Assembly: GCF_001044235.1 (NCBI RefSeq)
Contig: NZ_JYNL01000064.1
Span: 214,981 to 278,980, forward strand
DNA: 64,000 nt
Direction of reading: 5' to 3'
Source: Mycolicibacterium chlorophenolicum
GTDB taxonomy: Bacteria; Actinomycetota; Actinomycetes; Mycobacteriales; Mycobacteriaceae
A model generated the notes under the pieces. The model was not told where the DNA came from and ran no database searches. It worked only from the letters and a program-made list of their open reading frames with translations. Shown here one piece after another: positions 46,504 to 54,112 of the stretch (position 1 is its first letter; every line of letters starts with the position of its first letter). Made by a program: the position numbers and the translations under genes.

Positions 46504-47757
46504 GTGACCGACAAGCGGCCGCCTGTCCCGGGGCCGGTTCCACCGCCGCCGCCGCGGGGACATCCGCCCCGGCGTGAGCCGCCGCAGTCGCTCCGGCGCG
46601 ATCCGCGCTACCGGCCCCCGCCACCGGTGTGGCCGCCGAATCCGCCCACGCCGCAGCGCAGGCCCGCCGCCCCGCCCCCGGCGCCCCCGCAGGCCCGGCC
46701 GTCGCGGCCCCCCACACCCCCACCGCCGCCGCCACCGCCGCGCGCCCGCCGGCCAGTGCCGCCTCCTGCCCCACCCGCACCGCGCCGCACCCGCGGCCGC
46801 GTCCGGCGGTGGCTGCGTCTGGTGCCGGTGGTCCTGCTGGTGGTGTGCCTGGCCCTGGTGGGCGTCGGCGTCTGGATCGACACGTCGCTGCGACGCATCC
46901 CCGCGCTCACCGACTACGCCGAGCGCCCCGCCCAGGGCGCCGGGACGACGTGGCTGCTGGTGGGCTCCGACAGCCGCTCCGACCTGACCCCCGAACAGCA
47001 GGCCGAGCTCGCCACCGGCGGCGACCTCGGAAACAGCCGCACCGACACGATCCTGCTGGTGCACCTGCCGGGCCTGGGATCGAGCACCCCGGCCACGATG
47101 GTCTCGATCCCCCGCGACTCCTACGTCCCGATCCCCGGCTACGACAGCGACAAGATCAACGCCGCGTTCTCCCTCGGCGGTCCCGCGCTGCTGACCCAGA
47201 CGGTCGAGGAGGCCACCGGCCTGCGGATCGACCACTACGCCGAGATCGGCTTCGGCGGCTTCGCCGGCCTCGTCGACGCGGTCGGCGGCGTCACCGTCTG
47301 CCCCACCGAGCCGATCAGCGACCCGCTGGCCGGTATCGACCTGCCCGCAGGCTGTCAGCACGTCGACGGGCAGCAGGCCCTCGGCTTCGTCCGCAGCCGG
47401 GCCACCCCGCGCGCAGACCTCGACCGGATGGCCAACCAGCGCGCGTTCATGTCGACGCTGGTGCACCGGGCCGCCAGCCCGTCGGTACTGCTCAACCCGT
47501 TGCGGTGGTACCCGATGGCGAGCGCCGCGGCCGACACCGTCACCGTCGACGACGGCGACCACATCTGGGACCTGGCCCGGCTGGGCTGGGCGCTGCGCGG
47601 CGACATGCAGAACATCACGGTGCCGATCGGGGAGTTCACCGAGAACGGCTCGGGCTCGATCGTCGTGTGGGACAGCGACGCCGCCCAGCAGCTGTTCTCG
47701 GCCCTGGCCTCCGACGCCCCGATCCCGCAGGACGTACTCGACGCCGCGAACCCGTAG
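46504..47757 (+). CDS. LytR-CpsA-Psr (LCP) family ligase
   Basis: This 417-residue single-pass protein has a cytoplasmic Pro/Arg-rich N-terminus of about 95 residues, one helix (about 101-123) and an extracellular LCP domain. LCP proteins attach arabinogalactan to peptidoglycan. Conserved features: SDSRSD, NSRTDTILLVHL, VSIPRDSYVPIPG, DKINAAFSLGG and GFVRSRATPRADLDRMANQ, covering the phosphate-binding Asp and Arg residues. GTG start. The stop is 5 bases from the convergent glpQ1 stop. It is not Lcp1 (Rv3267) by position. Confidence 0.9.
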   Translation: MTDKRPPVPGPVPPPPPRGHPPRREPPQSLRRDPRYRPPPPVWPPNPPTPQRRPAAPPPAPPQARPSRPPTPPPPPPPPRARRPVPPPAPPAPRRTRGRVRRWLRLVPVVLLVVCLALVGVGVWIDTSLRRIPALTDYAERPAQGAGTTWLLVGSDSRSDLTPEQQAELATGGDLGNSRTDTILLVHLPGLGSSTPATMVSIPRDSYVPIPGYDSDKINAAFSLGGPALLTQTVEEATGLRIDHYAEIGFGGFAGLVDAVGGVTVCPTEPISDPLAGIDLPAGCQHVDGQQALGFVRSRATPRADLDRMANQRAFMSTLVHRAASPSVLLNPLRWYPMASAAADTVTVDDGDHIWDLARLGWALRGDMQNITVPIGEFTENGSGSIVVWDSDAAQQLFSALASDAPIPQDVLDAANP

Positions 47758-47762
47758 CGGCG

Positions 47763-48584
47763 TCAGTCGCGGCCCGCGCCGGTCAGCCCATTCTGCAGCC
47801 AATCCTTGGTGCGGCCAGGGTGATTCGTCGCGATCCACGCCACCCCGAGGTCGCGGCAGTACTGCACGTCCTCGTAGTGGTCGACGGTCCAGCAGTACAG
47901 GGCGCGGCCCTGCGCCGCCGCCCGGTCCACCAATTCCGGATGCGCGCGCAGCGTGGCGATCGACGGACCGACCGCGGTGGCGCCCACCGTGGTCGCCGCG
48001 CCCCCGCCGAGATAGCGGGAAGTCTCCCCGAGCAACACCGTCGGCAGCAGCGGTGCCGCGCGGCGGATCCGCCACACCGCGGCCGCGGAGAACGACATCA
48101 CCACCGCACGGGACAGATCGGCGGACGCCGGCGACGCGATCCCGTACCGGTGCAGCAGGGCCAGCACCTTGCTCTCCACCAGCGCGCCGTAGCGCACCGG
48201 GTGCTTGGTCTCGATGAACATCTTCACCGGCCGGTTCCAGTCGAGGACCAGCGACACCAGGTCGTCCAGCGTCAGCAGACCCGTGTCGCCGTGGCTGCCG
48301 TCCGGGCGCCAACTGGGGTGCCACGCGCCGTAGTCGAGTTCGCGCAGCTGCGCCAGTGTCATCTCACTGACCAGACCCGAACCGGTGGACGTCCGATCCA
48401 GCCGACGGTCGTGCACGCACACCAGATGGCCGTCGCGGGTCAGCCGGACGTCGCATTCGACGGCGTCGGCGCCCTCGTCGAGGGCACGCTCATAGGCGGC
48501 GTGGGTGTGCTCGGGCCGGTCGGCGGAGGCGCCGCGGTGGGCCACCACGAAGGGGTGGCCGTCGGACGTCCCGCCGGAGCTCAT
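47763..48584 (-). CDS. glpQ1: Glycerophosphodiester phosphodiesterase
   Basis: This soluble 273-residue GDPD-fold enzyme hydrolyses glycerophosphodiesters to glycerol-3-phosphate and an alcohol. N-terminal HRGASADRPEHTHAAYERA contains the metal/acid-base motif, with ECDVRLTRDGHLVCVHD next. ATG 48584 is preferred over the upstream frame. The position matches Rv3842c glpQ1. It begins 4 bases after the DUF4328 stop and so is co-transcribed. Confidence 0.92.
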   Translation of the reverse strand: MSSGGTSDGHPFVVAHRGASADRPEHTHAAYERALDEGADAVECDVRLTRDGHLVCVHDRRLDRTSTGSGLVSEMTLAQLRELDYGAWHPSWRPDGSHGDTGLLTLDDLVSLVLDWNRPVKMFIETKHPVRYGALVESKVLALLHRYGIASPASADLSRAVVMSFSAAAVWRIRRAAPLLPTVLLGETSRYLGGGAATTVGATAVGPSIATLRAHPELVDRAAAQGRALYCWTVDHYEDVQYCRDLGVAWIATNHPGRTKDWLQNGLTGAGRD

Positions 48585-48588
48585 ACCG

Positions 48589-49620
48589 TTATGCTGCCGG
48601 GTTCTGCCCTTCGGGCTCAACCGCACGCGCGGGATCGTCGGTTTTCGTGTCCTCGGCGGTGTCCTTCGGGCCGGCTGCGGCGACCATCACCCAGCGCTTG
48701 GACGGCCGCTCCACGGGCTGGCGTTCGAAGCCCAGGAACACCTGCAGGACCAGCAGCACCGCCGCGGCGGCGAACAGGTAGGCCACGATCGTGACCACGG
48801 TGTTGTCGGCGATGCCCTGCGGATCCGTGGTGAAACTGGTGGCGATCGAGAACAGCGACACCGCGGTGCTCGCGATCCACACCACCCACCACACCACGAT
48901 CGGCCGGCCCATCCACCGCTGCCGGTTCTCGACGTGGGCGAGTTCGAGCACGAACACCGGCGCCCACGCCAGATTGACCAGCGGAATCAGGCTCCCGGCC
49001 CGCAGCGCCCACGACGGCCGGGGGTCCTCGTGGTGATGATGGGCGTAGGCCGCAGCGCGGCGGGCCACCAGCCAGTTCGACAGCAGCAGCGCGCTCGCCA
49101 CCACCATGAAGATCGCCACCACGCTGATGGCGACCCCACCCCAGGTGGCGATGCCGGCCACCCACGGGTTGAGCAGCACGGTGCGGTTGATGATGAGCAG
49201 CACGTACCGGATCAGATGGACGAACGCGGCCGCCGCGAGCACCGCTGCCGTCGTCACCAGCGTCATCCGGACCGCGTTCAGCGACGGACCGGTGCGGACC
49301 GGGCGCTCCTCGGTGGGTGTCTCGAAGTGTTCGACCAGGCCCCAGCGCGGGATCGTGGCGTAGCGCGGTGTCGGGCCGAGCGCGCGACGGGGGCGCCGCG
49401 GCGGGGGCGGGGTGCCCGGCCGGACCGCGACCCAGCGGAAGCCCGACGGCAGAGCAGATCCGGGCCGGCGCTGCGCAGGTCCGGCCTGGCCGCGGCTCCA
49501 CTCGGGCGAGGAGGCAGGGCTCCCGGGCGCGAGCAGCGTCCCCCGGCAGCGCGGACACCACACCCGCTGCCGGTCGCGCACGTTCCACCGCGTCCCGCAC
49601 TGGGAGCAGACCTGGATCAT
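48589..49620 (-). CDS. DUF4328 membrane protein with zinc ribbon (Rv3843c homologue)
   Basis: This 343-residue protein begins with a zinc ribbon CSQCGTRWNVRDRQRVWCPRC and continues through a Pro/Arg-rich linker into a DUF4328 membrane domain with five or six helices. The zinc ribbon suggests a nucleic-acid or protein-binding cytoplasmic head; function unknown. The length agrees with the M. tuberculosis neighbour of glpQ1 (342). ATG start. Confidence 0.85.
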   Translation of the reverse strand: MIQVCSQCGTRWNVRDRQRVWCPRCRGTLLAPGSPASSPEWSRGQAGPAQRRPGSALPSGFRWVAVRPGTPPPPRRPRRALGPTPRYATIPRWGLVEHFETPTEERPVRTGPSLNAVRMTLVTTAAVLAAAAFVHLIRYVLLIINRTVLLNPWVAGIATWGGVAISVVAIFMVVASALLLSNWLVARRAAAYAHHHHEDPRPSWALRAGSLIPLVNLAWAPVFVLELAHVENRQRWMGRPIVVWWVVWIASTAVSLFSIATSFTTDPQGIADNTVVTIVAYLFAAAAVLLVLQVFLGFERQPVERPSKRWVMVAAAGPKDTAEDTKTDDPARAVEPEGQNPAA

Positions 49621-49654
49621 CCGGCCAGCTTAATGTCGGCGTCTGGGAGCCGGT

Positions 49655-50005
49655 TCAGACCGCGCCCGTCCCGCCGTCGTCGGTGACCACCGGCCGGCCG
49701 GCACCGGCCCAGGCGAGCATGCCCCCGCTGACGTTGACGGGACGGTAGCCGTTGCGCGCCAGATACTGGGCGACCCGCTGCGAGCGGCCCCCGGCGTGAC
49801 AGACGACGAACAGCTCGGCGTCGGGCGGGATCTCCGCCATCCGGGCCGGGACGTCGCTCATCGGGATGTGGCGGGCGCCGGGCGCGTGCCCGGCGCGCCA
49901 CTCGTCGTCTTCGCGCACGTCGAGAAGCACCCGCGCGTCGTCGGCGTCGTCGAACGCCGACGGCACCTGTTCGATCGCGGCCTGCGGCACACCGGTGTCG
50001 TCCAT
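49655..50005 (-). CDS. Rhodanese-like sulfurtransferase
   Basis: This single-domain rhodanese has 116 residues: CDC25-like loop VVCHAGGRSQRVAQ with catalytic Cys, LLDVREDDEWRAGHAPGA N-terminal motif, and VNVSGGMLAWAGAG near the end. It probably transfers sulfane sulfur from thiosulfate or a persulfide. ATG 50005 (MDDTGVPQAA) was chosen; an upstream in-frame ORF to 50107 enters the DnaA-box-like region. Stands alone in transcription. Confidence 0.88.
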   Translation of the reverse strand: MDDTGVPQAAIEQVPSAFDDADDARVLLDVREDDEWRAGHAPGARHIPMSDVPARMAEIPPDAELFVVCHAGGRSQRVAQYLARNGYRPVNVSGGMLAWAGAGRPVVTDDGGTGAV

Positions 50006-50082
50006 GTGGCCATGCTGACATGCGCCGGACGCAGGGCACCAGCATTGCCGCTCCGGCAGCAATATCGTCCCCGCGGCGCACG

Positions 50083-50181
50083 CTATCCACAGATTCCACA
50101 GGTTCATCCACAGGCCGCAACGGCGGCGATCCGGCGATGAGCCGCTCGATCGGCGCGTGGACCGCCTCCGGTTGTGGATAA
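50083..50181. promoter_or_regulatory. Cluster of DnaA-box-like sites in a non-coding region
   Basis: Three sites are close to the DnaA box TTATCCACA: CTATCCACA at 50083-50091 (8 of 9), TCATCCACA at 50104-50112 (8 of 9) and, on the other strand, an exact match at 50173-50181 (TGTGGATAA). A weaker GATTCCACA is at 50092-50100. They fall in the ~400-base gap between the rhodanese gene and a small membrane gene. No dnaA or dnaN is near, so a DnaA-binding or titration site is likelier than an origin. Confidence 0.5.
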
Positions 50182-50322
50182 CGGGGCCGCGAAACGCCGC
50201 GGCGATTCACAGCCCTCTGGCAGGACAGGAAACGAACCGAGCGAAATGCCTCGTACGACTAACGAATTGATCTGCGTCGGGCGAGCGCCCCGGTCGATTT
50301 TTCCGCGGCGAACAGATGAGGT

Positions 50323-50338
50323 TATGATCGCGATCACA
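50323..50338. promoter_or_regulatory. CRP-like binding site 1
   Basis: TATGATCGCGATCACA fits the Crp consensus TGTGA-N6-TCACA with 9 of 10 positions; a 12-base perfect palindrome (50325-50336) lies inside. It precedes the small membrane gene at 50414 by about 75 bases. Confidence 0.65.
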
Positions 50339-50348
50339 GGGTTGAACA

Positions 50349-50364
50349 TGTGACCGATCTCACT
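50349..50364. promoter_or_regulatory. CRP-like binding site 2
   Basis: TGTGACCGATCTCACT matches TGTGA-N6-TCACA at 9 of 10 positions. Its centre is 26 bases downstream of the first site, and it ends 50 bases before the ATG at 50414. Tandem sites suggest cAMP-dependent control by Crp (Rv3676) or Cmr. Confidence 0.68.
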
Positions 50365-50413
50365 GGGGTGAAGACTTGGGGGAGGTATCAAGCGTGCAGG
50401 TGAGGAGCGTCTG

Positions 50414-50572
50414 ATGGCGCAGTCGTCGATGGGTTCGGGATCCGCTTACCCGCCGTCGGAGTGGCAGACGTCCTCGCGCGTCTACACCCGCAGCCAGTTG
50501 ATGGCGTTCCTGCGGGCGGGACTGATCGCTCTGGTCCTGCTCGGTGTGCTCGCCGTGCTCGTCCTGTTCTGA
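50414..50572 (+). CDS. 52-residue single-pass membrane protein
   Basis: This very small gene is too short for usual ORF listings. ATG 50414 follows a GAGGAG ribosome-binding site with 7-base spacing. The product has a Ser-rich N-terminus, a hydrophilic basic segment (SSRVYTRSQ) and a C-terminal helix (residues 32-52: a run of Leu, Val and Ala ending LF). It is downstream of two CRP-like sites and runs toward sodX. Function unknown; membrane regulator or leader is possible. Confidence 0.7.
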   Translation: MAQSSMGSGSAYPPSEWQTSSRVYTRSQLMAFLRAGLIALVLLGVLAVLVLF

Positions 50573-50582
50573 CCCACCCGCC

Positions 50583-50930
50583 TCAACGGGCTGACCGCAC
50601 CGTCCACAGCACCCGGTAGGACTGCGCCGCCGGCACCCAGCCGAACACCCGCGAATCAGTCACCCCCGGCGCGCCCGCGTTGTCGGACACGGCCTCGAAC
50701 GTCGTGCCCTCCGGTGAGCGACGCACTCCCCCGACCCGCTTGATCAGATAGCGCGTCGACATCCGCGGGTCGGGGAACACCCGCAACTGCCCCGTCTTCG
50801 GGGTGCCGCACCGCACTGCGAGCAGTCCGTCGCCGGGCACCAGAGTCGGGCGCATGGAGTCCTCCACGACCACGAAGCGCCGCACCGGTGAGCCGTGCGG
50901 AAAGAGCCGCCGCCCCTGGTTACGCCTCAT
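50583..50930 (-). CDS. sodX: Nickel-type superoxide dismutase maturation protease (S26 family)
   Basis: This peptidase S26 family protein has up to 115 residues. The nucleophile serine lies in VVEDSMRPTLVPGD and the catalytic lysine in TRYLIKRVGG. SodX-type peptidases are thought to remove the propeptide of nickel SOD so that the new N-terminal His can bind Ni; divergent placement next to sodN supports this assignment. The ATG at 50930 leaves only 23 bases to the sodN start; a downstream GTG at 50885 would shorten the protein to 100 residues and free a promoter region. Confidence 0.8.
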   Translation of the reverse strand: MRRNQGRRLFPHGSPVRRFVVVEDSMRPTLVPGDGLLAVRCGTPKTGQLRVFPDPRMSTRYLIKRVGGVRRSPEGTTFEAVSDNAGAPGVTDSRVFGWVPAAQSYRVLWTVRSAR

Positions 50931-50953
50931 GACCTTGAGGGTAAGTTAGGACC

Positions 50954-51376
50954 ATGCTGCATCGACTTTTCGCCAACGCCACCCCTGCCCATGCCCACTG
51001 CGATCTGTACTGCGGCGTCTACGATCCCGCGCAGGCCAAGATCGAGGCGCTGTCCTGCCTGAAAACGATTCAGAAGTACCACGATTCGGACGATGAGCAC
51101 TTCAAGACCCGCGCGATCATCATCAAGGAGCGGCAGGCCGAAGAGGTCAAGCACCACCTGATGGTGCTGTGGGCCGACTTCTTCACCAAGGACCACTTCG
51201 AGCAGTTCCCGAACCTGCACCAGCTGTTCTGGGACGGCGTGCACGGTGCCGGCGACGTGAAGAAGTCGCTGGACGCCGCCGTGGCCGAGAAGCTGCTCAA
51301 GACGATCGACGAGATCTCCGACATCTTCTGGCAGACCGACAAGGGCAAGCAGATGGGCGTGTACCCGCCTGCCTGA
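50954..51376 (+). CDS. sodN: Nickel-containing superoxide dismutase
   Basis: This 140-residue SodN disproportionates superoxide to hydrogen peroxide and oxygen. The N-terminal propeptide of 14 residues (MLHRLFANATPAHA) is followed by the nickel hook HCDLYCGVYDPAQ: His15, Cys16 and Cys20 are the metal ligands (His1, Cys2, Cys6 of the mature chain). The rest is a four-helix bundle. The canonical hook has Pro at mature position 5 but here it is Tyr19. A -10-like TAAGTT at 50942-50947 places transcription start at about the ATG, so the mRNA may be leaderless. It occupies the place where sodA lies in M. tuberculosis. Confidence 0.93.
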   Translation: MLHRLFANATPAHAHCDLYCGVYDPAQAKIEALSCLKTIQKYHDSDDEHFKTRAIIIKERQAEEVKHHLMVLWADFFTKDHFEQFPNLHQLFWDGVHGAGDVKKSLDAAVAEKLLKTIDEISDIFWQTDKGKQMGVYPPA

Positions 51377-51399
51377 TCTCTTCCGCACATCCACGTCAC

Positions 51400-51432
51400 C
51401 CGGCCCGGTCGTTCGTCGACCGGGCCGGTTTT
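51400..51432 (+). terminator. Rho-independent terminator of sodN
   Basis: A perfect 12-base-pair GC-rich stem (51400-51411 with 51417-51428), a 5-base loop, and then TTTT. It begins 24 bases after the sodN stop codon and is the only strong U-tract hairpin that I found in the window. Confidence 0.85.
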
Positions 51433-51551
51433 CGTCGGCGCGTCCGGCCGTAGCCCTCGTGTCCACTTGCGCGTCACCGGGAATCTGCCGCATCCTGAGC
51501 AAATCGACCCACAGACGTGTCTGCTTTTGCTCACCGATGCCGGGAGGCGAG

Positions 51552-52085
51552 ATGGATTTCGGGTCCGGTCGGGCGATCGAGATCGCACCGTTTCATTCGC
51601 GCGGGTCGCTGAAGGGGTTCGTGGTGTCCGGCCGCTGGCCCGACTCGACCAAGGAGTGGGCGCAGCTGTTGATGGTCGCGGTCCGGGTGGCCTCGCTGCC
51701 CGGCCTGCTCTCCACGACGACGATCTTCGGTGCGCGCGAGGAACTGCCTGACGAACCCGAACCGGGCACGGTCGGTCTCGTCCTCGCCGAGGGAACCGTG
51801 GTGGGCGACTCCGCGGTCGCGCCCGGGCACTTCGCCGAGCGCCAGCCGCCCGCGCTGCTGATGCTGCATCCGCCGTCGGAGACCACGCCGTCGCTGCCGG
51901 AGTGCAGCGGTGCCGCGTCAGGGTGCGTGCTGCTGCCCGGCCTGCCTCATCTCGGGCTCGAGCATCGCGCGGCGTGGGTGGAGGCGGAATCGGACGGCAC
52001 CGTGACGTCGATGGTCAGTCGCGTCGGTGTCGACCCGATCAGCCATCCCGACACGGCGATTCTCGCGATGCTTCTGGCCGCCTGA
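51552..52085 (+). CDS. Conserved hypothetical, Rv3847 homologue
   Basis: This 177-residue soluble protein has no signal peptide, no membrane helix and no known motif. Its length equals that of Rv3847 in M. tuberculosis, which likewise sits between the SOD gene and espR. ATG 51552 has a good ribosome-binding site GGGAGGCG. Function unknown. Confidence 0.78.
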   Translation: MDFGSGRAIEIAPFHSRGSLKGFVVSGRWPDSTKEWAQLLMVAVRVASLPGLLSTTTIFGAREELPDEPEPGTVGLVLAEGTVVGDSAVAPGHFAERQPPALLMLHPPSETTPSLPECSGAASGCVLLPGLPHLGLEHRAAWVEAESDGTVTSMVSRVGVDPISHPDTAILAMLLAA

Positions 52086-52540
52086 GCCACCCATTCCGTC
52101 GTCTGCCACTGGCTACTGACAACTTTCCCGCCTGAGCCGCGCCCCATCGCGGCGGGCGTTTGCGCGCGACGAGGAATGGAGCACGCGTCACGCCGTCGTG
52201 TGCGCGGTGACACACCTCACGTCCAGCAAACGTTGCTCCGGGGGTCCGGGGTTTCGCGAGCGGTTGCCGGCAACGGATCGCGCTTCCCCAAAGCCGCCAC
52301 CTCTGGAAAAGCCGCGCGTATGCTTGCTACGGAGGCGTTATTATTTGCCTAACTGCACCTTGCCGCGGGGGTGGGAGGTGTCCACGTCGACGTCGTTCAC
52401 ACGAGCAGCGGCGGAACGCGACGCGAGCCTGGGAGCAGTTTTCTGTGGTTTGCACTTGGTTGTGGACACATCTGTCGCTACGATGATCAGCAAATACGCC
52501 GCCCCAAAAACCCGCTCGTCTGTATGTGGAGGTCAATCCC
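52086..52540. promoter_or_regulatory. 455-bp espR upstream region with EspR-type heptamers
   Basis: No gene is evident here. Two exact copies of the EspR-type heptamer TTTGC[TC][GA] occur on the minus strand (CAGCAAA at 52224-52230 and 52488-52494), and one more in the coding start (TTTGCCG at 52553-52559). A near match TTTGCCT is at 52344-52350. A weak 6-base stem lies at 52136-52153, and a DnaA-like TGTGGACAC at 52461. EspR autoregulation with looping fits this layout. Confidence 0.6.
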
Positions 52541-52939
52541 ATGAGCAACACGTTTGCCGCTCGACTCAACCGCTTGTTCGACACCGTCTACCCGCCAGGA
52601 CGCGGCCCCCACACCTCCGCCGAGGTGATCGCGGCACTCAAGGCCGAGGGGGTGACCATGTCGGCTCCCTATCTGTCACAGCTGCGTTCCGGCAACCGCA
52701 CCAACCCGTCCGTCGCGACCATGGCCGCGCTTGCCAACTTCTTCCGGATCAAGCCCGCCTACTTCACCGATGACGAGTACTACGAGAAGCTCGACAAGGA
52801 GCTGACGCTGCTCGCCGGAATGCGCGACGAGGGCGTTCGCCGCATCGCGGCACGCACGGTGGGCCTGTCCGCCGAGGCGAAGCAGGACATCGTGCAGAAG
52901 GTCGACGAGCTGCGCCGCAAGGAGAACCTGGAGGATTAG
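52541..52939 (+). CDS. espR: Nucleoid-associated regulator EspR
   Basis: This 132-residue dimeric DNA-binding protein regulates ESX-1-linked genes and cell-wall genes in M. tuberculosis. It has an N-terminal XRE-type helix-turn-helix (SAPYLSQLRSGNRTNPS is the recognition region) and a C-terminal dimerisation domain; it is nearly identical to Rv3849 in the first 90 residues. ATG 52541 with GGAGG upstream. The stop is 6 bases from the end of a convergent operon. Confidence 0.96.
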   Translation: MSNTFAARLNRLFDTVYPPGRGPHTSAEVIAALKAEGVTMSAPYLSQLRSGNRTNPSVATMAALANFFRIKPAYFTDDEYYEKLDKELTLLAGMRDEGVRRIAARTVGLSAEAKQDIVQKVDELRRKENLED

Positions 52940-52945
52940 CCTCCG

Positions 52946-54112
52946 TCACTCCGGCGGGTCGTGACGGCGAAGATCGCCCCTCGACCTGCCGGAGTCGAGA
53001 GCGCGGTACTGACGGGCGATTTCGAGAATCCACTCCCGATCGGAGTAGCTCGCCGGCTGCCGTAACCAGGGCAGGCCGGGGAATTCCTCCCCCAGCGCGA
53101 TCCACGCCGCGATGGCGGCCGCCTGTTCGACCGGGGCCACGTCGGGTGGTGCGGCGATGTCTGCGAGATCCTCCTCGCCGTCCGTATCCACCTCTCCCAC
53201 CTTCGCGCCACCACCGCTCGCCTCGACCCGCTGCAGCGCGCCGGACGCCGCGGTCGCCTCCAGGAACAGCGCATCCGAGATCAGTGACATGCGCTCCGCC
53301 ACACGGAAGACCAGCGGCCCGCGCGGGCGGACCCCGATGCCGACGTCCGGGTGCCGACGGCCCAGTTCGGTCAGCAGCGGTTGGATCGTGCGCAGCTCGC
53401 GGCGCGCACCGAACCAGTCCTCGAGGCTGGGCAGCAGCGAGCCCGCGGCCACGATCAACATCGCGCAGCCCAGCAGCGTCGCCGCGGCGCCGACCCCGAC
53501 CAGGCCGCTGGTGCCCACCGCGCGCAACAGGAAGAAGGCCAGCGCCGCGACGATCAGCACGATGCCGACGGTGAACACGAACAGCGCCCGGCCCCGTCGT
53601 GTCCGATTGCTGTGTCGCAGGCCCGCCCAGGCCACCAGGCTGAGCGCGAGCATGACGTACAGCAGCGGCAGCAGCCACGGGATCGACGTGCCGTCAGAGC
53701 CCAGGCTGCGCCGCAGATACTCCTCGGGCGCCATCTCCGGCTCCCGACCCGCGGCGAAGAACACCGCCAGGCTCGCCACCGCGATCAGGGCCGCCACGCC
53801 GTACTGCACCATCGCCAGTTTTCGGGCCGCCGCCGGGGAGCGCAGCGACGAGACCGTCGTGATCATCACGCAACTGCCCGCCGCGCAGGCGATCAACGCG
53901 ACCTGGCTGAGGCCCATCGAGATGTTCGGCCAGCGCAGCAGCGTGTCGATCAGCAGCGTCAGCGGCTGCCAGTTCAGCGCCGCCACCACGCCGAGGCTGC
54001 CCAGAGCCAGGATCATCGCGGTGCTGACCAGAGACTGCTTGTTGACCAGCGCCCATCCGATGCGAAGTCCGGTCGCCAGGCCGAGGAGGCCGGCGATCAC
54101 CCAGACGATCAA
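52946..54112 (-). CDS. MAB_1171c-type multi-helix membrane protein
   Basis: This 388-residue protein has seven or so N-terminal membrane helices and a cytoplasmic C-terminal domain of about 165 residues (SLEDWFGARRELRTIQPLLTELGRR and later acidic helices). Proteins of this kind are annotated as putative transporters in actinobacteria and often follow an ImmA/IrrE gene; the function is not established. The TTG at 54112 overlaps the upstream stop and has a GGAGAGG ribosome-binding site; GTG at 54100 is a fallback. Confidence 0.78.
   Translation of the reverse strand: MIVWVIAGLLGLATGLRIGWALVNKQSLVSTAMILALGSLGVVAALNWQPLTLLIDTLLRWPNISMGLSQVALIACAAGSCVMITTVSSLRSPAAARKLAMVQYGVAALIAVASLAVFFAAGREPEMAPEEYLRRSLGSDGTSIPWLLPLLYVMLALSLVAWAGLRHSNRTRRGRALFVFTVGIVLIVAALAFFLLRAVGTSGLVGVGAAATLLGCAMLIVAAGSLLPSLEDWFGARRELRTIQPLLTELGRRHPDVGIGVRPRGPLVFRVAERMSLISDALFLEATAASGALQRVEASGGGAKVGEVDTDGEEDLADIAAPPDVAPVEQAAAIAAWIALGEEFPGLPWLRQPASYSDREWILEIARQYRALDSGRSRGDLRRHDPPE

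Noticed and set aside
45154..48324. 1056-codon minus-strand open frame across several plus-strand genes
   Set aside because: It runs antisense to the DUF2470, CPBP and LCP genes, and only GC bias keeps it open.
50083..50181. DnaA boxes as replication origin
   Set aside because: No dnaA, dnaN or AT-rich unwinding element is present; three boxes alone do not make oriC.
50936..50952. IdeR or Nur box in the sodN/sodX spacer
   Set aside because: GGTAAGTTAGG has only a half-site-like TTAGG and no dyad; it is better read as a symmetric -10 element.
52198..52773. 191-codon plus-strand ORF overlapping espR in another frame
   Set aside because: Overlaps the espR coding start; the EspR frame has the conserved protein and the ribosome-binding site.
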